From: Helicobacter marmotae
Lineage (GTDB): Bacteria; Campylobacterota; Campylobacteria; Campylobacterales; Helicobacteraceae
Length of the DNA: 64,000 nt
Direction of reading: 5' to 3'
Assembly (NCBI RefSeq): GCF_003364255.1
Contig: NZ_NXLR01000005.1
Coordinates: forward strand, 1 to 64,000
Below, piece by piece: positions 1 to 7,636 of this stretch. Below the pieces are notes generated by a model. The model saw only the letters and a list, made by a program, of their open reading frames with translations, was not told the DNA's origin and did no database searches. The first letter of the stretch is position 1; the number at the start of each line of letters is the position of its first letter. A program made the position numbers and the translations under genes.

Positions 1-157
1 AGCTAGGGAGCACCACACAGCAAGCAGAGGCGATAAACTCTCGCACATCTTCAACCTGCCCTAAATAATGCACAATCCCTGCTTTTTCCCATATATCAAT
101 TTGAGCTTTGCTTATGCTACTAGGATTAGGCACATCACATGCCCCAAGGAGATAGAA
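1..157. repeat. Direct repeat, left copy (157 bp)
   Basis: Bases 1-157 are identical to 1954-2110. Both copies encode the same piece of a GT4 glycosyltransferase on the minus strand and in the same frame, because the 1,953-bp spacing is a multiple of three. Identity stops at base 157/2110, and weaker similarity continues for about 19 bp. The copy may continue left of the window, so its true length is unknown. It is either a partial tandem gene duplication or a contig end lying in a repeat. Confidence 0.95.
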
Positions 158-2125
158 TCTTAATCTTTTCTTATGCCCCCCCCCCATTGCTTCTTGCTGC
201 AAGATTCTCGCCGCTTCTACAAACTCACCCACGCCCTTATCCCATAACATACGCGCGATAAGCAAAAACGCAAATTCCTCATCTTCCTTGATTTTATTTT
301 GCTGGATTTTACTTTCTTTAACTTTGGGGCGCTCTCTTGGGGAGAAGTAATCACAATCCACCCCCTCACTATGGAGTAAAAATGCCTGCTCTTGGGTAAT
401 GAGCTTGCGGTTTAAAAATTCGCCCATATCATCATTATTTAGAAACCACACCTTTTTTGTACCTTTAAGGGCGTGCTTATACATAGAGCATACGATGGCA
501 CGCAAGAGGGCTTTTCTCCAACTACCTTCGATAAACACATAGCCTAGCCCCGTGATAAGAGTAATATTTGTAATGCCCTTAAGATTGCAAAGCCAAGAGC
601 TATAGATGGCAGGTTTAATCGTGTAGTTAAAAACAAGTTTAGGCTGGAGTGTGTTTAGGAGTTTATGGAGACTATAAAGCGTGCGCATATCTTTAAAGGG
701 GTTAAGCGAGCGCGCATTAAGGGGGAGATGATAGATAGAAAATCCCTCTTTTTGTAGCTTTTCTTTACTCTCATCAAAAGGGGCGATAATAGCGATATGA
801 AAGTCCTTTGAGAGGGCGCGGAGTACTTGCAAGCGGAAGTTGTACATCGCTTGGGCGGTGTTACTTACAAAGGCTATAGTGGGCTTACAAATTTGTAAAG
901 ATTTCTCATAATGCTTGGAGTGGGAATTTGAATTTTCTTGAGAGTGATTAAATGTGGTATGTGTGGGGTTATTGTCAGCTCTAGCGGGAGCATAAACGAC
1001 TGAAGAATTGCTTTTTGGATTACGAGTAAAAGTTGTTAGCTTGTCATATCTAGTGCGAAGCGAAGAATTGCTACTTGGATTTCTAGCAGATTCTATCCCG
1101 TTGTCATTCTGAGGGCTTGTAAAGCCCGAAGAATCTCTGTCCGAGTCACTAGTCGTGCTTTTTGGTGTTTTTGAAAGCAATTCTTCGCCCTTTATTGAGG
1201 GCTCGTGATGACAAAGTGGCAGATTTTCTAGCGATTCCTTTAAGGAGTCTTTAGTAGATAAGAGAGATTCTTCGCTTTCTTGCGAAAGCTCAGAATGACA
1301 AACTAACTTCCTTTGCAAGGTAATTTTGTCTTGCGGATTGGACTCATTGTCATTCTGAACCCCTGCAAGGGGTGAAGAATCTCTGTGGGTTTTCTGTGAA
1401 GCATTGCTTTTTGGATTTCTAGTAAATGTTGTTATTTTGTCATTCTGAGGGAGTGAAACGACCGAAGAATCTCTCTTAGCGACTAGTGACTCGGGTAGAG
1501 ATTCTTCGCTACGCTCGTGATGACAAAGTAACGGAGTCGCTAGTAATTCGGGCTGAGTTTCTTCACAATGCTCAGAATGATAAACTAACGGAGTCTTTGG
1601 TGATTCTAAGGAAGATTCTTTATGCTCACAATAAGGGGCTGGGAGGGTGCATTCTTGGATAGCTTGTATATATTGGGTGATAGTGTGCTTGATATGAAAG
1701 TGCTTGAGTGCGTAGATTCTGCCTCTTTTGCCCATTTCTCTTATACGTGCCTTTGTTAAGAGGCAAATAGCATTTGTGAGACTTTGGGTATCCTTTGGAG
1801 GGATAAGTATGCCATTTTGCCCCACAAGGAGGTTTTTATAGGCTTTAAGCGGTGGGGCTACGCATTCTCTTGCTCCAGCTATATTGGTAGTAATGATAGG
1901 TTTTCCCATAGCCATAGCCTCTAATAAAGAGCGAGGCACGCCCTCTTTATAAAAGCTAGGGAGCACCACACAGCAAGCAGAGGCGATAAACTCTCGCACA
2001 TCTTCAACCTGCCCTAAATAATGCACAATCCCTGCTTTTTCCCATATATCAATTTGAGCTTTGCTTATGCTACTAGGATTAGGCACATCACATGCCCCAA
2101 GGAGATAGAACTTGCGTCTTTTCAT
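1..2125 (-). CDS. Chimeric GT4 glycosyltransferase frame, partial at left edge
   Basis: One frame stays open from the ATG at 2125 to the window edge (708 codons, no stop seen). Residues 1 to about 155 are only the C-terminal half of a GT-B family 4 transferase, including an EX7E motif (E61, E69). Residues about 165-405 are translated palindromic repeats (CHSERSEESL type). From residue 414 a second GT4 begins with a normal N-terminal Rossmann half (AFVSNTAQAMYNFRL, then ARMLWDKGVGEF), crosses a G10 tract, and re-enters the same C-terminal sequence as residues 6-57. From memory the domain resembles PglA-like N-acetylgalactosaminyltransferases, so a role in glycan assembly at the inner membrane is inferred. 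No convincing start lies just before residue 414, so the second domain may depend on the upstream frame. The ATG at 2125 can overlap the stop of the previous gene (ATGA) if that gene's tract is G10. Confidence 0.75.
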   Translation of the reverse strand, partial: MKRRKFYLLGACDVPNPSSISKAQIDIWEKAGIVHYLGQVEDVREFIASACCVVLPSFYKEGVPRSLLEAMAMGKPIITTNIAGARECVAPPLKAYKNLLVGQNGILIPPKDTQSLTNAICLLTKARIREMGKRGRIYALKHFHIKHTITQYIQAIQECTLPAPYCEHKESSLESPKTPLVYHSEHCEETQPELLATPLLCHHERSEESLPESLVAKRDSSVVSLPQNDKITTFTRNPKSNASQKTHRDSSPLAGVQNDNESNPQDKITLQRKLVCHSELSQESEESLLSTKDSLKESLENLPLCHHEPSIKGEELLSKTPKSTTSDSDRDSSGFTSPQNDNGIESARNPSSNSSLRTRYDKLTTFTRNPKSNSSVVYAPARADNNPTHTTFNHSQENSNSHSKHYEKSLQICKPTIAFVSNTAQAMYNFRLQVLRALSKDFHIAIIAPFDESKEKLQKEGFSIYHLPLNARSLNPFKDMRTLYSLHKLLNTLQPKLVFNYTIKPAIYSSWLCNLKGITNITLITGLGYVFIEGSWRKALLRAIVCSMYKHALKGTKKVWFLNNDDMGEFLNRKLITQEQAFLLHSEGVDCDYFSPRERPKVKESKIQQNKIKEDEEFAFLLIARMLWDKGVGEFVEAARILQQEAMGGGHKKRLRFYLLGACDVPNPSSISKAQIDIWEKAGIVHYLGQVEDVREFIASACCVVLPS
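176..185. repeat. Poly-C/G10 tract inside GT4 (in frame)
   Basis: Ten C on the plus strand give G10 on the coding strand, including the G of an in-frame ATG: M-GGG-HKKRL. In this state the reading frame passes from the N-terminal to the C-terminal half of the GT4 domain, so the switch is in the on position. A change of one base would truncate the enzyme. Confidence 0.85.
961..1640. repeat. Block of palindromic repeats, read in frame within GT4 ORF
   Basis: Several tandem, diverged copies of a palindromic element with arms TTTGTCATTCTGAG / CTCAGAATGACAAA and inner arms GAAGAATCTCT / AGAGATTCTTC. The clearest copy spans about 1438-1533. Parts are nearly identical to the blocks at 5640-6010 and 7690-8480; for example, about 100 bp around 974-1075 match 5658-5755. 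On the minus strand the block is open and gives CHSE, RDSS and QNDK peptides. Confidence 0.85.
1954..2110. repeat. Direct repeat, right copy (157 bp)
   Basis: Partner of bases 1-157. The homology ends just inside the start codon region of the truncated GT4 fragment (ATG at 2125). That position matches the poly-G tract of the other copy, so the breakpoint of the duplication lies at or next to the homopolymer. Confidence 0.95.
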
Positions 2126-2275
2126 ACTATAGCCTTAGCCATAGTTTTACCTTGAGCTATGTAAGAGAGAAGATAAGCCAAAAGCACAAGAGGGGCAAAA
2201 GCGGTTTGTTTAAAAAAAGCAAGAGTAAGATTATAAAAATAATGAGTGTTGATGGAGGGAGAGTAGATTAGACCT

Positions 2276-3091
2276 TTATATGCCCCCCCCCCCACTGCTA
2301 TTTGTAAAGAGCATAGTGCATTTGTCTTTAAGCTTTCTTAATACCTTAAATGCGATAAACACAGGGAATATACTTAGATGATTCACTCTCCATGCCTTAG
2401 CGCATTGGATATTAGCCTTTAAGATATTTTTAAGATTAAGGTTTGAGGCACCCCCGGTGCGCATTTTTACAAAACACTTATCAATATAAAAGCTCCTTAG
2501 TGTGTGTTTATATAAAAATCGCAGCATAAGCTCATAATCCGCGGCAATGTCAAAGGCAAGATTAAAGTTTCCATATTGCTCATAGATATGCCTTTTGACA
2601 TAAAAGCTCGGGTGTGGGGGATGGTATCCACAGAGAAAGGAGAGCTTGCTAAAAGGCTTACCTTTAAGCTCCCTTAGGGGCTTGTCTTTGGCATTTATAT
2701 ATATAATATTTGCATAAATAGCCTCTATATTATCTGGTCTATCAAATCCCCATGCCACAAAGGCTAAAATATCCCCACAAGCAAAGAAGTCATCAGCATT
2801 TAAAAAGCCTATAATCTCGCCTTGTGCGTGTGCTAAGCCTTTATTCATACCATCATAAATGCCCTTATCTTTTTGACTTATAAGGAGGAGTTTAATGCCC
2901 TTTTTTACATAAAGTGGGCGGTAAGATTCTATAATTTGGAGCGTTTCATCACTGCTTTTTGCATCAATAATAATATGCTCAAAGTCCAAATAATCCTGCA
3001 AAAGCACAGAATCTAAAGTTTGCGCTATGGTCTTTTCAGCATTAAAGGCTGTAGTGATAAGCGAGATTCTAGGTTTAGCGTAGTGCTGCAT
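2276..3091 (-). CDS. GT2 family glycosyltransferase with 3' G11 tract
   Basis: Family 2 (GT-A fold) glycosyltransferase, probably cytoplasmic and acting on surface glycan. The N-terminus has ISLITTAFNAEKTI followed by a stretch ending IIIDAKSSD. The nucleotide-sugar region reads GIYDGMNKGLAHA and then FLNADD (DXD-type). The ATG at 3091 is preferred over the GTG at 3121: it follows AAGG at a good distance and lies about 25 bases downstream of a TATAAT box at 3123-3128. The gene ends in a G11 tract (2283-2293) that encodes GGGGI and a stop. With G10 the frame would gain 52 residues and end in an ATGA overlap with the next frame at 2125; with G12 it ends four codons after the tract. Bases 2126-2275 hold nothing else recognised. 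Confidence 0.85.
   Translation of the reverse strand: MQHYAKPRISLITTAFNAEKTIAQTLDSVLLQDYLDFEHIIIDAKSSDETLQIIESYRPLYVKKGIKLLLISQKDKGIYDGMNKGLAHAQGEIIGFLNADDFFACGDILAFVAWGFDRPDNIEAIYANIIYINAKDKPLRELKGKPFSKLSFLCGYHPPHPSFYVKRHIYEQYGNFNLAFDIAADYELMLRFLYKHTLRSFYIDKCFVKMRTGGASNLNLKNILKANIQCAKAWRVNHLSIFPVFIAFKVLRKLKDKCTMLFTNSSGGGGI
2283..2293. repeat. Poly-C/G11 tract at 3' end of GT2
   Basis: Eleven C on the plus strand. The tract sits immediately before the stop codon of the GT2 frame. Its length decides between a short tail (G11), a 52-residue tail coupled to the next gene (G10 or G13), and another short tail (G12). Confidence 0.85.
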
Positions 3092-3122
3092 TTGTGTGCC
3101 TTGGGAAGTGATTTTACGCACG

Positions 3123-3128
3123 ATTATA
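3123..3128 (-). promoter_or_regulatory. Likely -10 box (TATAAT) for GT2 at 3091
   Basis: A perfect TATAAT on the minus strand, preceded by AATTTTTCC, lies in the 26-bp gap between two glycosyltransferase genes. Campylobacterota housekeeping promoters typically pair such a box with T-rich upstream DNA rather than a -35 box. Confidence 0.6.
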
Positions 3129-3147
3129 GGAAAAATTGCTTAATAGA

Positions 3148-4140
3148 CTATAAGCGCACAAGCCCAAAGCTACAGATAAATATAAGCCCACGTACGCAGT
3201 TTTGCCACCGAAAAGCATAGCAAAGTGAGAGGATGGTGGATTTAAGATAGGGCGAGAAATCACAAGTTTTATTGAAACCATGCTTATGGAGAAGTTGCAA
3301 TGAGCTATAGAGCTCAAAGCTGCTAAAATCTCTACTCTCTATCATTAAAGTACTAGCGATTTTATGCTGGTATTTCTCAATAAGCTTTGCATGAGCGGGG
3401 TAAAGGGTGCGGAGATGGGAAGTTACACTTAAAAGCTTATCTAAATGGCTTTGCTTTTGTGCAAATCTTGCTATGCTCTTATCTTTAGTAATAGAATGTA
3501 TATTGGTGTAATAATAATACAAATCTTGGTTTATCCCAAAGTAGCTTTGAGATTCAAAGCTTGCTACGAGCACCAATAAGCCATCTTCAAGCATATTTAA
3601 TGGCGGAGGCATAAAAGAGAGCATAGAGAGGGCTTGGAGGAGATGTTGTCTTTTATAGATTTTATCACACAGGCTTTGGGTGTTATTTCTAGCGCTTAAA
3701 AAATAGCGCATTCTCTCTCCCTCTAGCCTGCCTTTATGCACGATAGGCTTAATGCGTTTGAAGGTTTTAGGCATATAGCTCATACCAAAATGCACAACAT
3801 CAACATTATGCTTTACTATAGCCTTATATGCTATTTCACAGGCATTGGTATGGAGATAATCATCAGGGTCTAAAAACATACAATACTGCGAGCTTGCTTG
3901 AGTTATGCCCCTTTTCCTTGTGTGGAATGTCCCTAAGTTTTTGGGATTTTCAATGATTGTGATACGCCTATCATTAGTGGCAAATGTTTTGGCAATGTGG
4001 AGTGAGTTATCCCCTCCGCAATCATCAATAATGAGTATTTCAATTTCTTTCAAACTTTGATGTATGCAAGAATTGAGTGCGCGCTTTAAAAAGTCTTGTG
4101 CCTTATACACAGGGATAATGATAGAGACTTTAGGCAGCAT
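3148..4140 (-). CDS. GT2 family glycosyltransferase
   Basis: A 330-residue family 2 glycosyltransferase. The GT-A start SIIIPVYKAQDFLKRAL is followed by EILIIDDCGGDNS and the metal/nucleotide motif FLDPDDYL. The C-terminal third ends in YAFRWQNCVRGLIFICSFGLVRL, which resembles the end of the paralogue at 6067-7116, so this copy is complete. It has no homopolymer tract of its own. Its ATG overlaps the last 11 bases of the upstream GT4 gene, so its translation probably depends on ribosomes finishing that gene in the G11 frame. Acceptor and sugar cannot be told from sequence. Confidence 0.85.
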   Translation of the reverse strand: MLPKVSIIIPVYKAQDFLKRALNSCIHQSLKEIEILIIDDCGGDNSLHIAKTFATNDRRITIIENPKNLGTFHTRKRGITQASSQYCMFLDPDDYLHTNACEIAYKAIVKHNVDVVHFGMSYMPKTFKRIKPIVHKGRLEGERMRYFLSARNNTQSLCDKIYKRQHLLQALSMLSFMPPPLNMLEDGLLVLVASFESQSYFGINQDLYYYYTNIHSITKDKSIARFAQKQSHLDKLLSVTSHLRTLYPAHAKLIEKYQHKIASTLMIESRDFSSFELYSSLQLLHKHGFNKTCDFSPYLKSTILSLCYAFRWQNCVRGLIFICSFGLVRL

Positions 4141-6181
4141 ATGCTTGCCTTAAACAATGTGGGTAAAAGAAGCGGAAATATATGTATTTTTGAATAAAAA
4201 TGTTTAAAATAAGCACATAAAAATGCGCAAACTTAAGAAGACATCTTATGCCCCCCCCCCCGTTATATATCTCTATAAGCCCTTGTATATAGGCATTTTC
4301 CTGCATTGATAGGGCTTTAGCTTGGCTTAATATGGGGTAGAAATAGGATTCAAAATGCTCTAAAATATCTAAAAGTGCGCTTTGAAGTGATATAACATTT
4401 AAATCCCAATTTTCATAATACCGAAAGCTCTTCCCGCCAAAGCGCTCTATACTCTCTTGCAGTGCTCCATGTGCTGAGGCAAGCGGGATCGCCCCGGCTA
4501 GGAGTGATTCCACAATAGTAAGCCCAAAGGTTTCATACAAAAGTGAGGGCAGGGCAGAGATTTTAGCTATTTTAAGGATTTGCCTTAAATGCCCTGGGCT
4601 TTGATAATCTAAAAATTCTACTTGATTAGCGGATAGAAGCGCTTGGGCTAGCTGCATACAATGAAGCTTATCATCTCCCTCTCCTATTAAAAGCAGCTTA
4701 TAATGACTAAATTTTGGTAGTGCTATGAGCTTAGCAAAGGCGCAAATAAGCAAGGGGACATTCTTTTCTGGGCTTAATCGCCCATAAAAAACAATCACAT
4801 CTTGTTTATCTTTTACACTCACATGCGGGTTAAAAAAGCGCAAATCAATGGGGTTAGGGAGAATCCTTAACTTTTCTTTAGGGTAGTTGTCTTGGAGGTG
4901 TTTTTGGTATTGGAATTGCCCTACACAAATAATGCAAGAAAAGAGTGTTTTTTCATTCAGTAAAAAACTTTGGTAAAACACACTGCGCGCGGCTTTGAGG
5001 AGGGAGTAGATTCTACCGCGTCTATCGCAGTTACGCCACGCTATGGCAAATTTCGTGCTGCCTATGCAAGATTCACAAATTTTGCCTTTAGCATAGTTAT
5101 ATAGCCCACCATTGGCACAAGAGCCAAAGCCATGTTGGGTGTAAATAAGCTTTACATTGCCTATCTTGCGTTGGTAAGCTTTTAGCGCATAAAGCACGCT
5201 AGGGCTAAGGCGGGAGAGATAATTTTGCGTATGGATAATATCTGGCTTATGGGTAAATAAAAAGGCTTTAAGTGCAAAGTAGTTTTTGAGGTTGAAAATA
5301 TATTTGAGTGCGCCTTTATATTTAGGGTAATCTCCCCAATCATCAAGCTTGATAAAAGCCTTTATGCCCTTTGGTAGGTCTTTTGGTGTATCACAGCTTG
5401 CTACATAGACATCATAGTATGGAAGGCTTTGGGCTATGGTGTTAGCAAATACGCGCTCCGCTCCCCCTTGCACGCAATCTGAGGCAAGGTGCAAGAGTTT
5501 TAGTCTTTTTGCTTGAGGGCTGGGGGTTTGCGATTCTTCATTTTGTTTATGATGAGGATTTAATACTCCTGTGTGGGTAGTAATTTTGTCGCCTCTAGAG
5601 TGGGGGCGTGAGCTTAAAAAATCTCCACCTTGAATGACTAGAGTCTCTTTTAAATTGTCAGCTCTAGCGGGAGCATAAATGACTGGAGAATTGTTTTTTG
5701 GATTACGAGTAAAAGTTGTTAGCTTGTCATATCTAGTGCGAAGCGAAGAATTGCTGCCGGAATTACTAGTAAATGCTATTAGTTTGTCATTCTGAGGGAG
5801 TGAAACGACCGAAGAATCTCTCTTGGCGACTAGTGACTCGGGTAGAGATTCTTCGGTCGGGCGTTGCCCTCCCTCAGAATGACAAAAGGATTGGGATTGT
5901 CTAGTGGCTTTGTGAAGAGTTTCTTCGCTTCGCTCAGAATGACAAACTAACGGAGTTGCTGGTAATTCGGGCGAAGTTTCTTTACAATGCTTGGAATAAC
6001 AAGGGGTGGGATTATCTAGCGATTTAAATAAAGCATATATGCAATGTTTAGCATAATAAAAGGGGGTTAGATTTTTATTTTCCCTAAGGTGAGGAGTGCA
6101 AGGGCGATTCTTACATAAGTTTGCCACTTGCGATGAAAGGCAAGAGAGCCAAAGCATGAGGCAAGATAGAGGCTTAAACAT
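4130..6181 (-). CDS. GT4 glycosyltransferase with repeat-encoded N-terminal extension
   Basis: The GT-B domain begins only near residue 228 (KLLHLASDCVQGGAERVFAN). It continues with an N-terminal Rossmann half, FYGRLSPEKN, and an EX7E motif ETFGLTIVE (E550, E558), and is complete by about residue 640. The first ~225 residues are odd. Residues 1-38 overlap the end of the upstream GT2 in another frame, and most of the rest is translated palindromic repeat (CHSERSEE, KRDSSVVSLPQNDK). A G11 tract at 4251-4261 adds a 40-residue hydrophobic tail that ends inside the start of the next gene. With G10 or G12 the protein would stop within a few codons of the tract. Whether translation really starts at 6181 or further in is unclear; the ATG at 6181 sits just after the upstream gene's own G11 tract. 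Confidence 0.75.
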   Translation of the reverse strand: MFKPLSCLMLWLSCLSSQVANLCKNRPCTPHLRENKNLTPFYYAKHCIYALFKSLDNPTPCYSKHCKETSPELPATPLVCHSERSEETLHKATRQSQSFCHSEGGQRPTEESLPESLVAKRDSSVVSLPQNDKLIAFTSNSGSNSSLRTRYDKLTTFTRNPKNNSPVIYAPARADNLKETLVIQGGDFLSSRPHSRGDKITTHTGVLNPHHKQNEESQTPSPQAKRLKLLHLASDCVQGGAERVFANTIAQSLPYYDVYVASCDTPKDLPKGIKAFIKLDDWGDYPKYKGALKYIFNLKNYFALKAFLFTHKPDIIHTQNYLSRLSPSVLYALKAYQRKIGNVKLIYTQHGFGSCANGGLYNYAKGKICESCIGSTKFAIAWRNCDRRGRIYSLLKAARSVFYQSFLLNEKTLFSCIICVGQFQYQKHLQDNYPKEKLRILPNPIDLRFFNPHVSVKDKQDVIVFYGRLSPEKNVPLLICAFAKLIALPKFSHYKLLLIGEGDDKLHCMQLAQALLSANQVEFLDYQSPGHLRQILKIAKISALPSLLYETFGLTIVESLLAGAIPLASAHGALQESIERFGGKSFRYYENWDLNVISLQSALLDILEHFESYFYPILSQAKALSMQENAYIQGLIEIYNGGGGIRCLLKFAHFYVLILNIFIQKYIYFRFFYPHCLRQAYAA
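4251..4261. repeat. Poly-C/G11 tract at 3' end of GT4
   Basis: Eleven C on the plus strand. The tract and its flanks (AAC, the G run, CATAAGATGT) are identical to those at 6188-6198. Only G11 carries translation of the GT4 frame through to 4130, where it overlaps the next start codon. Confidence 0.85.
5640..6010. repeat. Block of palindromic repeats in the GT4 N-terminal region
   Basis: Diverged copies of the CHSERSEESL-type palindromic element, including one nearly complete copy at 5783-5886. The segment at 5658-5755 is close to identical to 974-1075. The block lies directly upstream of the GT4 domain, as does the block at 961-1640. Confidence 0.85.
5783..5886. repeat. Best-preserved palindromic element (104 bp)
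   Basis: Outer arms TTTGTCATTCTGAGGG and CCCTCAGAATGACAAA are exact inverted repeats of 16 bp. Inner arms GACCGAAGAATCTCT and AGAGATTCTTCGGTC are exact inverted repeats of 15 bp. The centre contains ACTAGT. As RNA or single-stranded DNA it would fold into a long hairpin. In the frame used by the surrounding gene it has no stop codon. Confidence 0.85.
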
Positions 6182-7116
6182 CTTATGCCCCCCCCCCCGT
6201 TGCTTAATAGCCCATCATAGCGATGCTCTAATACCCGCACGCTTTTTAGGATATTTATGGTGTGTGTTTGGGCGTCTTTAAAGGCGGGGTTCGCCCTTAA
6301 TATAGGCACTTCTTTGAGATTTACTATCTCATCAATCACGCGTGAAATATCTGCGATTTTTTTATCTCTTGTGTGTTGGTCAATTTTACGCGTGATAGAG
6401 ACATTACTTGCGCAATATACATAAAGTTTGTCTTTAATGCCTATGCTTTTTTGCGCTAACGCGCAGAGCCAGAAGCTTTGGAGTGCATCTTCTGCCATAC
6501 TTAGGCGTACATTTTCGCCCATATGTGCCACGATCAACTCGCACACAGCCACCATGTGCGAAGCTTTATAAAGCTTCGCACATATGTGCCACGGAGGTGT
6601 GGCACAATGGGCGAAAACTCTATAGAGTATCTCCTCTTGGTATAAAGGCTCGCATATCACCGGAGGAGCCATACGTTTAAAGCTTTTAGGCTCAAAGCGC
6701 ATACCAAAAAACACTATATCAGGTAGGCTTTTTTCTATAACGTGGTTATTTAGAGAAGTGCTGCTAGGGTTATTAAGGCTTTGAGTTAGTGCATTTAATG
6801 CCAACTTGCAGGTATCTTGCTCTAAATAATCATCTGCATCTAAATAGCAAATATATAAGCCCTTTGCATACTTAACCCCGCTTATGCGCGCCCCAAATGT
6901 CCCAAGATTGCGTTCATTATGGATAATGTGTATGCGCTCATCAACTTTTGCATAGGCTTTAGCTATCTCTATAGCTCCATCATTGCCGCAATCATCAATA
7001 ATGAGTATTTCGATTTCCTTTATGGTTTGGTTTATGCAAGATTCTAATGCACGTGAGAGATAAGGGCGGACATTATACACAGGGATAATGATAGAGACGA
7101 GCACTTTATTTGGCAT
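6067..7116 (-). CDS. GT2 family glycosyltransferase with G11 switch
   Basis: A family 2 glycosyltransferase of 349 residues from the ATG at 7116; a GTG at 7125 is the alternative. Motifs are SIIIPVYNVRPYLSRAL, EILIIDDCGNDGA and YLDADDYL. A G11 tract (6188-6198) lies near the end. The sequence after it (LAFHRKWQTYVRIALALLTLGKIKI region) resembles the natural C-terminus of the paralogue at 3148-4140, so G11 is read as the on state. G10 would stop it right after the tract. G12 or G9 would fuse it to the downstream GT4 frame to give a protein of about 995 residues. The start overlaps the end of the upstream gene by 11 bases. The coding region also contains a 30-bp perfect palindrome. Confidence 0.85.
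   Translation of the reverse strand: MPNKVLVSIIIPVYNVRPYLSRALESCINQTIKEIEILIIDDCGNDGAIEIAKAYAKVDERIHIIHNERNLGTFGARISGVKYAKGLYICYLDADDYLEQDTCKLALNALTQSLNNPSSTSLNNHVIEKSLPDIVFFGMRFEPKSFKRMAPPVICEPLYQEEILYRVFAHCATPPWHICAKLYKASHMVAVCELIVAHMGENVRLSMAEDALQSFWLCALAQKSIGIKDKLYVYCASNVSITRKIDQHTRDKKIADISRVIDEIVNLKEVPILRANPAFKDAQTHTINILKSVRVLEHRYDGLLSNGGGGIRCLSLYLASCFGSLAFHRKWQTYVRIALALLTLGKIKI
6188..6198. repeat. Poly-C/G11 tract controlling GT2 end and GT4 fusion
   Basis: Eleven C on the plus strand. On the coding strand the tract is followed by CATAAGATG, whose ATG (6181) opens the GT4 frame. Length decides between a normal GT2 C-terminus (G11), truncation (G10) and fusion to GT4 (G12). Confidence 0.85.
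6512..6617. repeat. Inverted repeat with 30-bp perfect palindrome inside GT2
   Basis: Bases 6554-6583 form a perfect palindrome with 15-bp arms (ATGTGCGAAGCTTTA and its complement). Outside it, 6512-6530 and 6600-6617 are also inverted repeats with a single-base gap. Both strands therefore encode the peptide CAKLYKAS. The palindrome lies inside an open coding frame, unlike the intergenic repeats. Confidence 0.9.
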
Positions 7117-7636
7117 TATACACACTCTGAATCTTATAGGCTAAGGTTTGAGGCAAAAGGCATTTAATGCCAAATTTAAGGAGCATAAAAAGGTATTTAC
7201 ATAAAAAGGGCAGGGCATAGTATGTATTGACTTTAGCAATAATCCTTAGCTCTTCTTTAAGGTAAGTGAGACTGGGCTTAGAGCTAAGCCCATGGGCGTC
7301 ATATATGCTTACAATGCTATCTATATAGCAAAAGCGCACACCTGCTTTGTAAATGCTGGTAAAGAACGCATTGTCTGCACAGATTTTAAAGCTTGTATCA
7401 AAATGGTGCTGCTTTAAAAGAGCGGTTTTGACAAATACACTTTGATGACAAAAGGGCATGCGGTAGGCGGGATTTGTCTTTACTTGCACTCTTTTGCTGT
7501 GTTTGGGGCTGATGTGAAGCAAGGTATCGCCATAGATTGCACCTATATTTTGGGTGGAATGTGGGTGTTGAATAGAGCTGTGGCTTTTTATAAAAGATAA
7601 GGGATTGTTTTTTGTTGTTTGTTGTGTGTCAGTCAT
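7106..7636 (-). pseudogene. GT2 glycosyltransferase remnant, C-terminal half only
   Basis: The 176-residue frame matches only the second half of a family 2 transferase. IGAIYGDT through CADNAFFTSIYKAG align with IGVIYGDT and IAGDTDFFTKAYN of the full-length paralogue at 9656-10690. The nucleotide-sugar binding half (SIIIPVYN, DXD) is missing, so it should be inactive on its own. The place where that half would lie is filled by a repeat-encoded frame (7633-8583) whose stop overlaps this start as ATGA. The frame has its own AGAGGTGAG ribosome binding site. It could be a decayed gene, or a donor for recombination with the neighbouring transferase genes. Confidence 0.7.

Noticed and set aside
6483-6680. 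Plus-strand open frame across the palindrome
   Set aside because: It is the shadow of the GT2 gene. It shares the peptide CAKLYKAS only because the DNA is palindromic.
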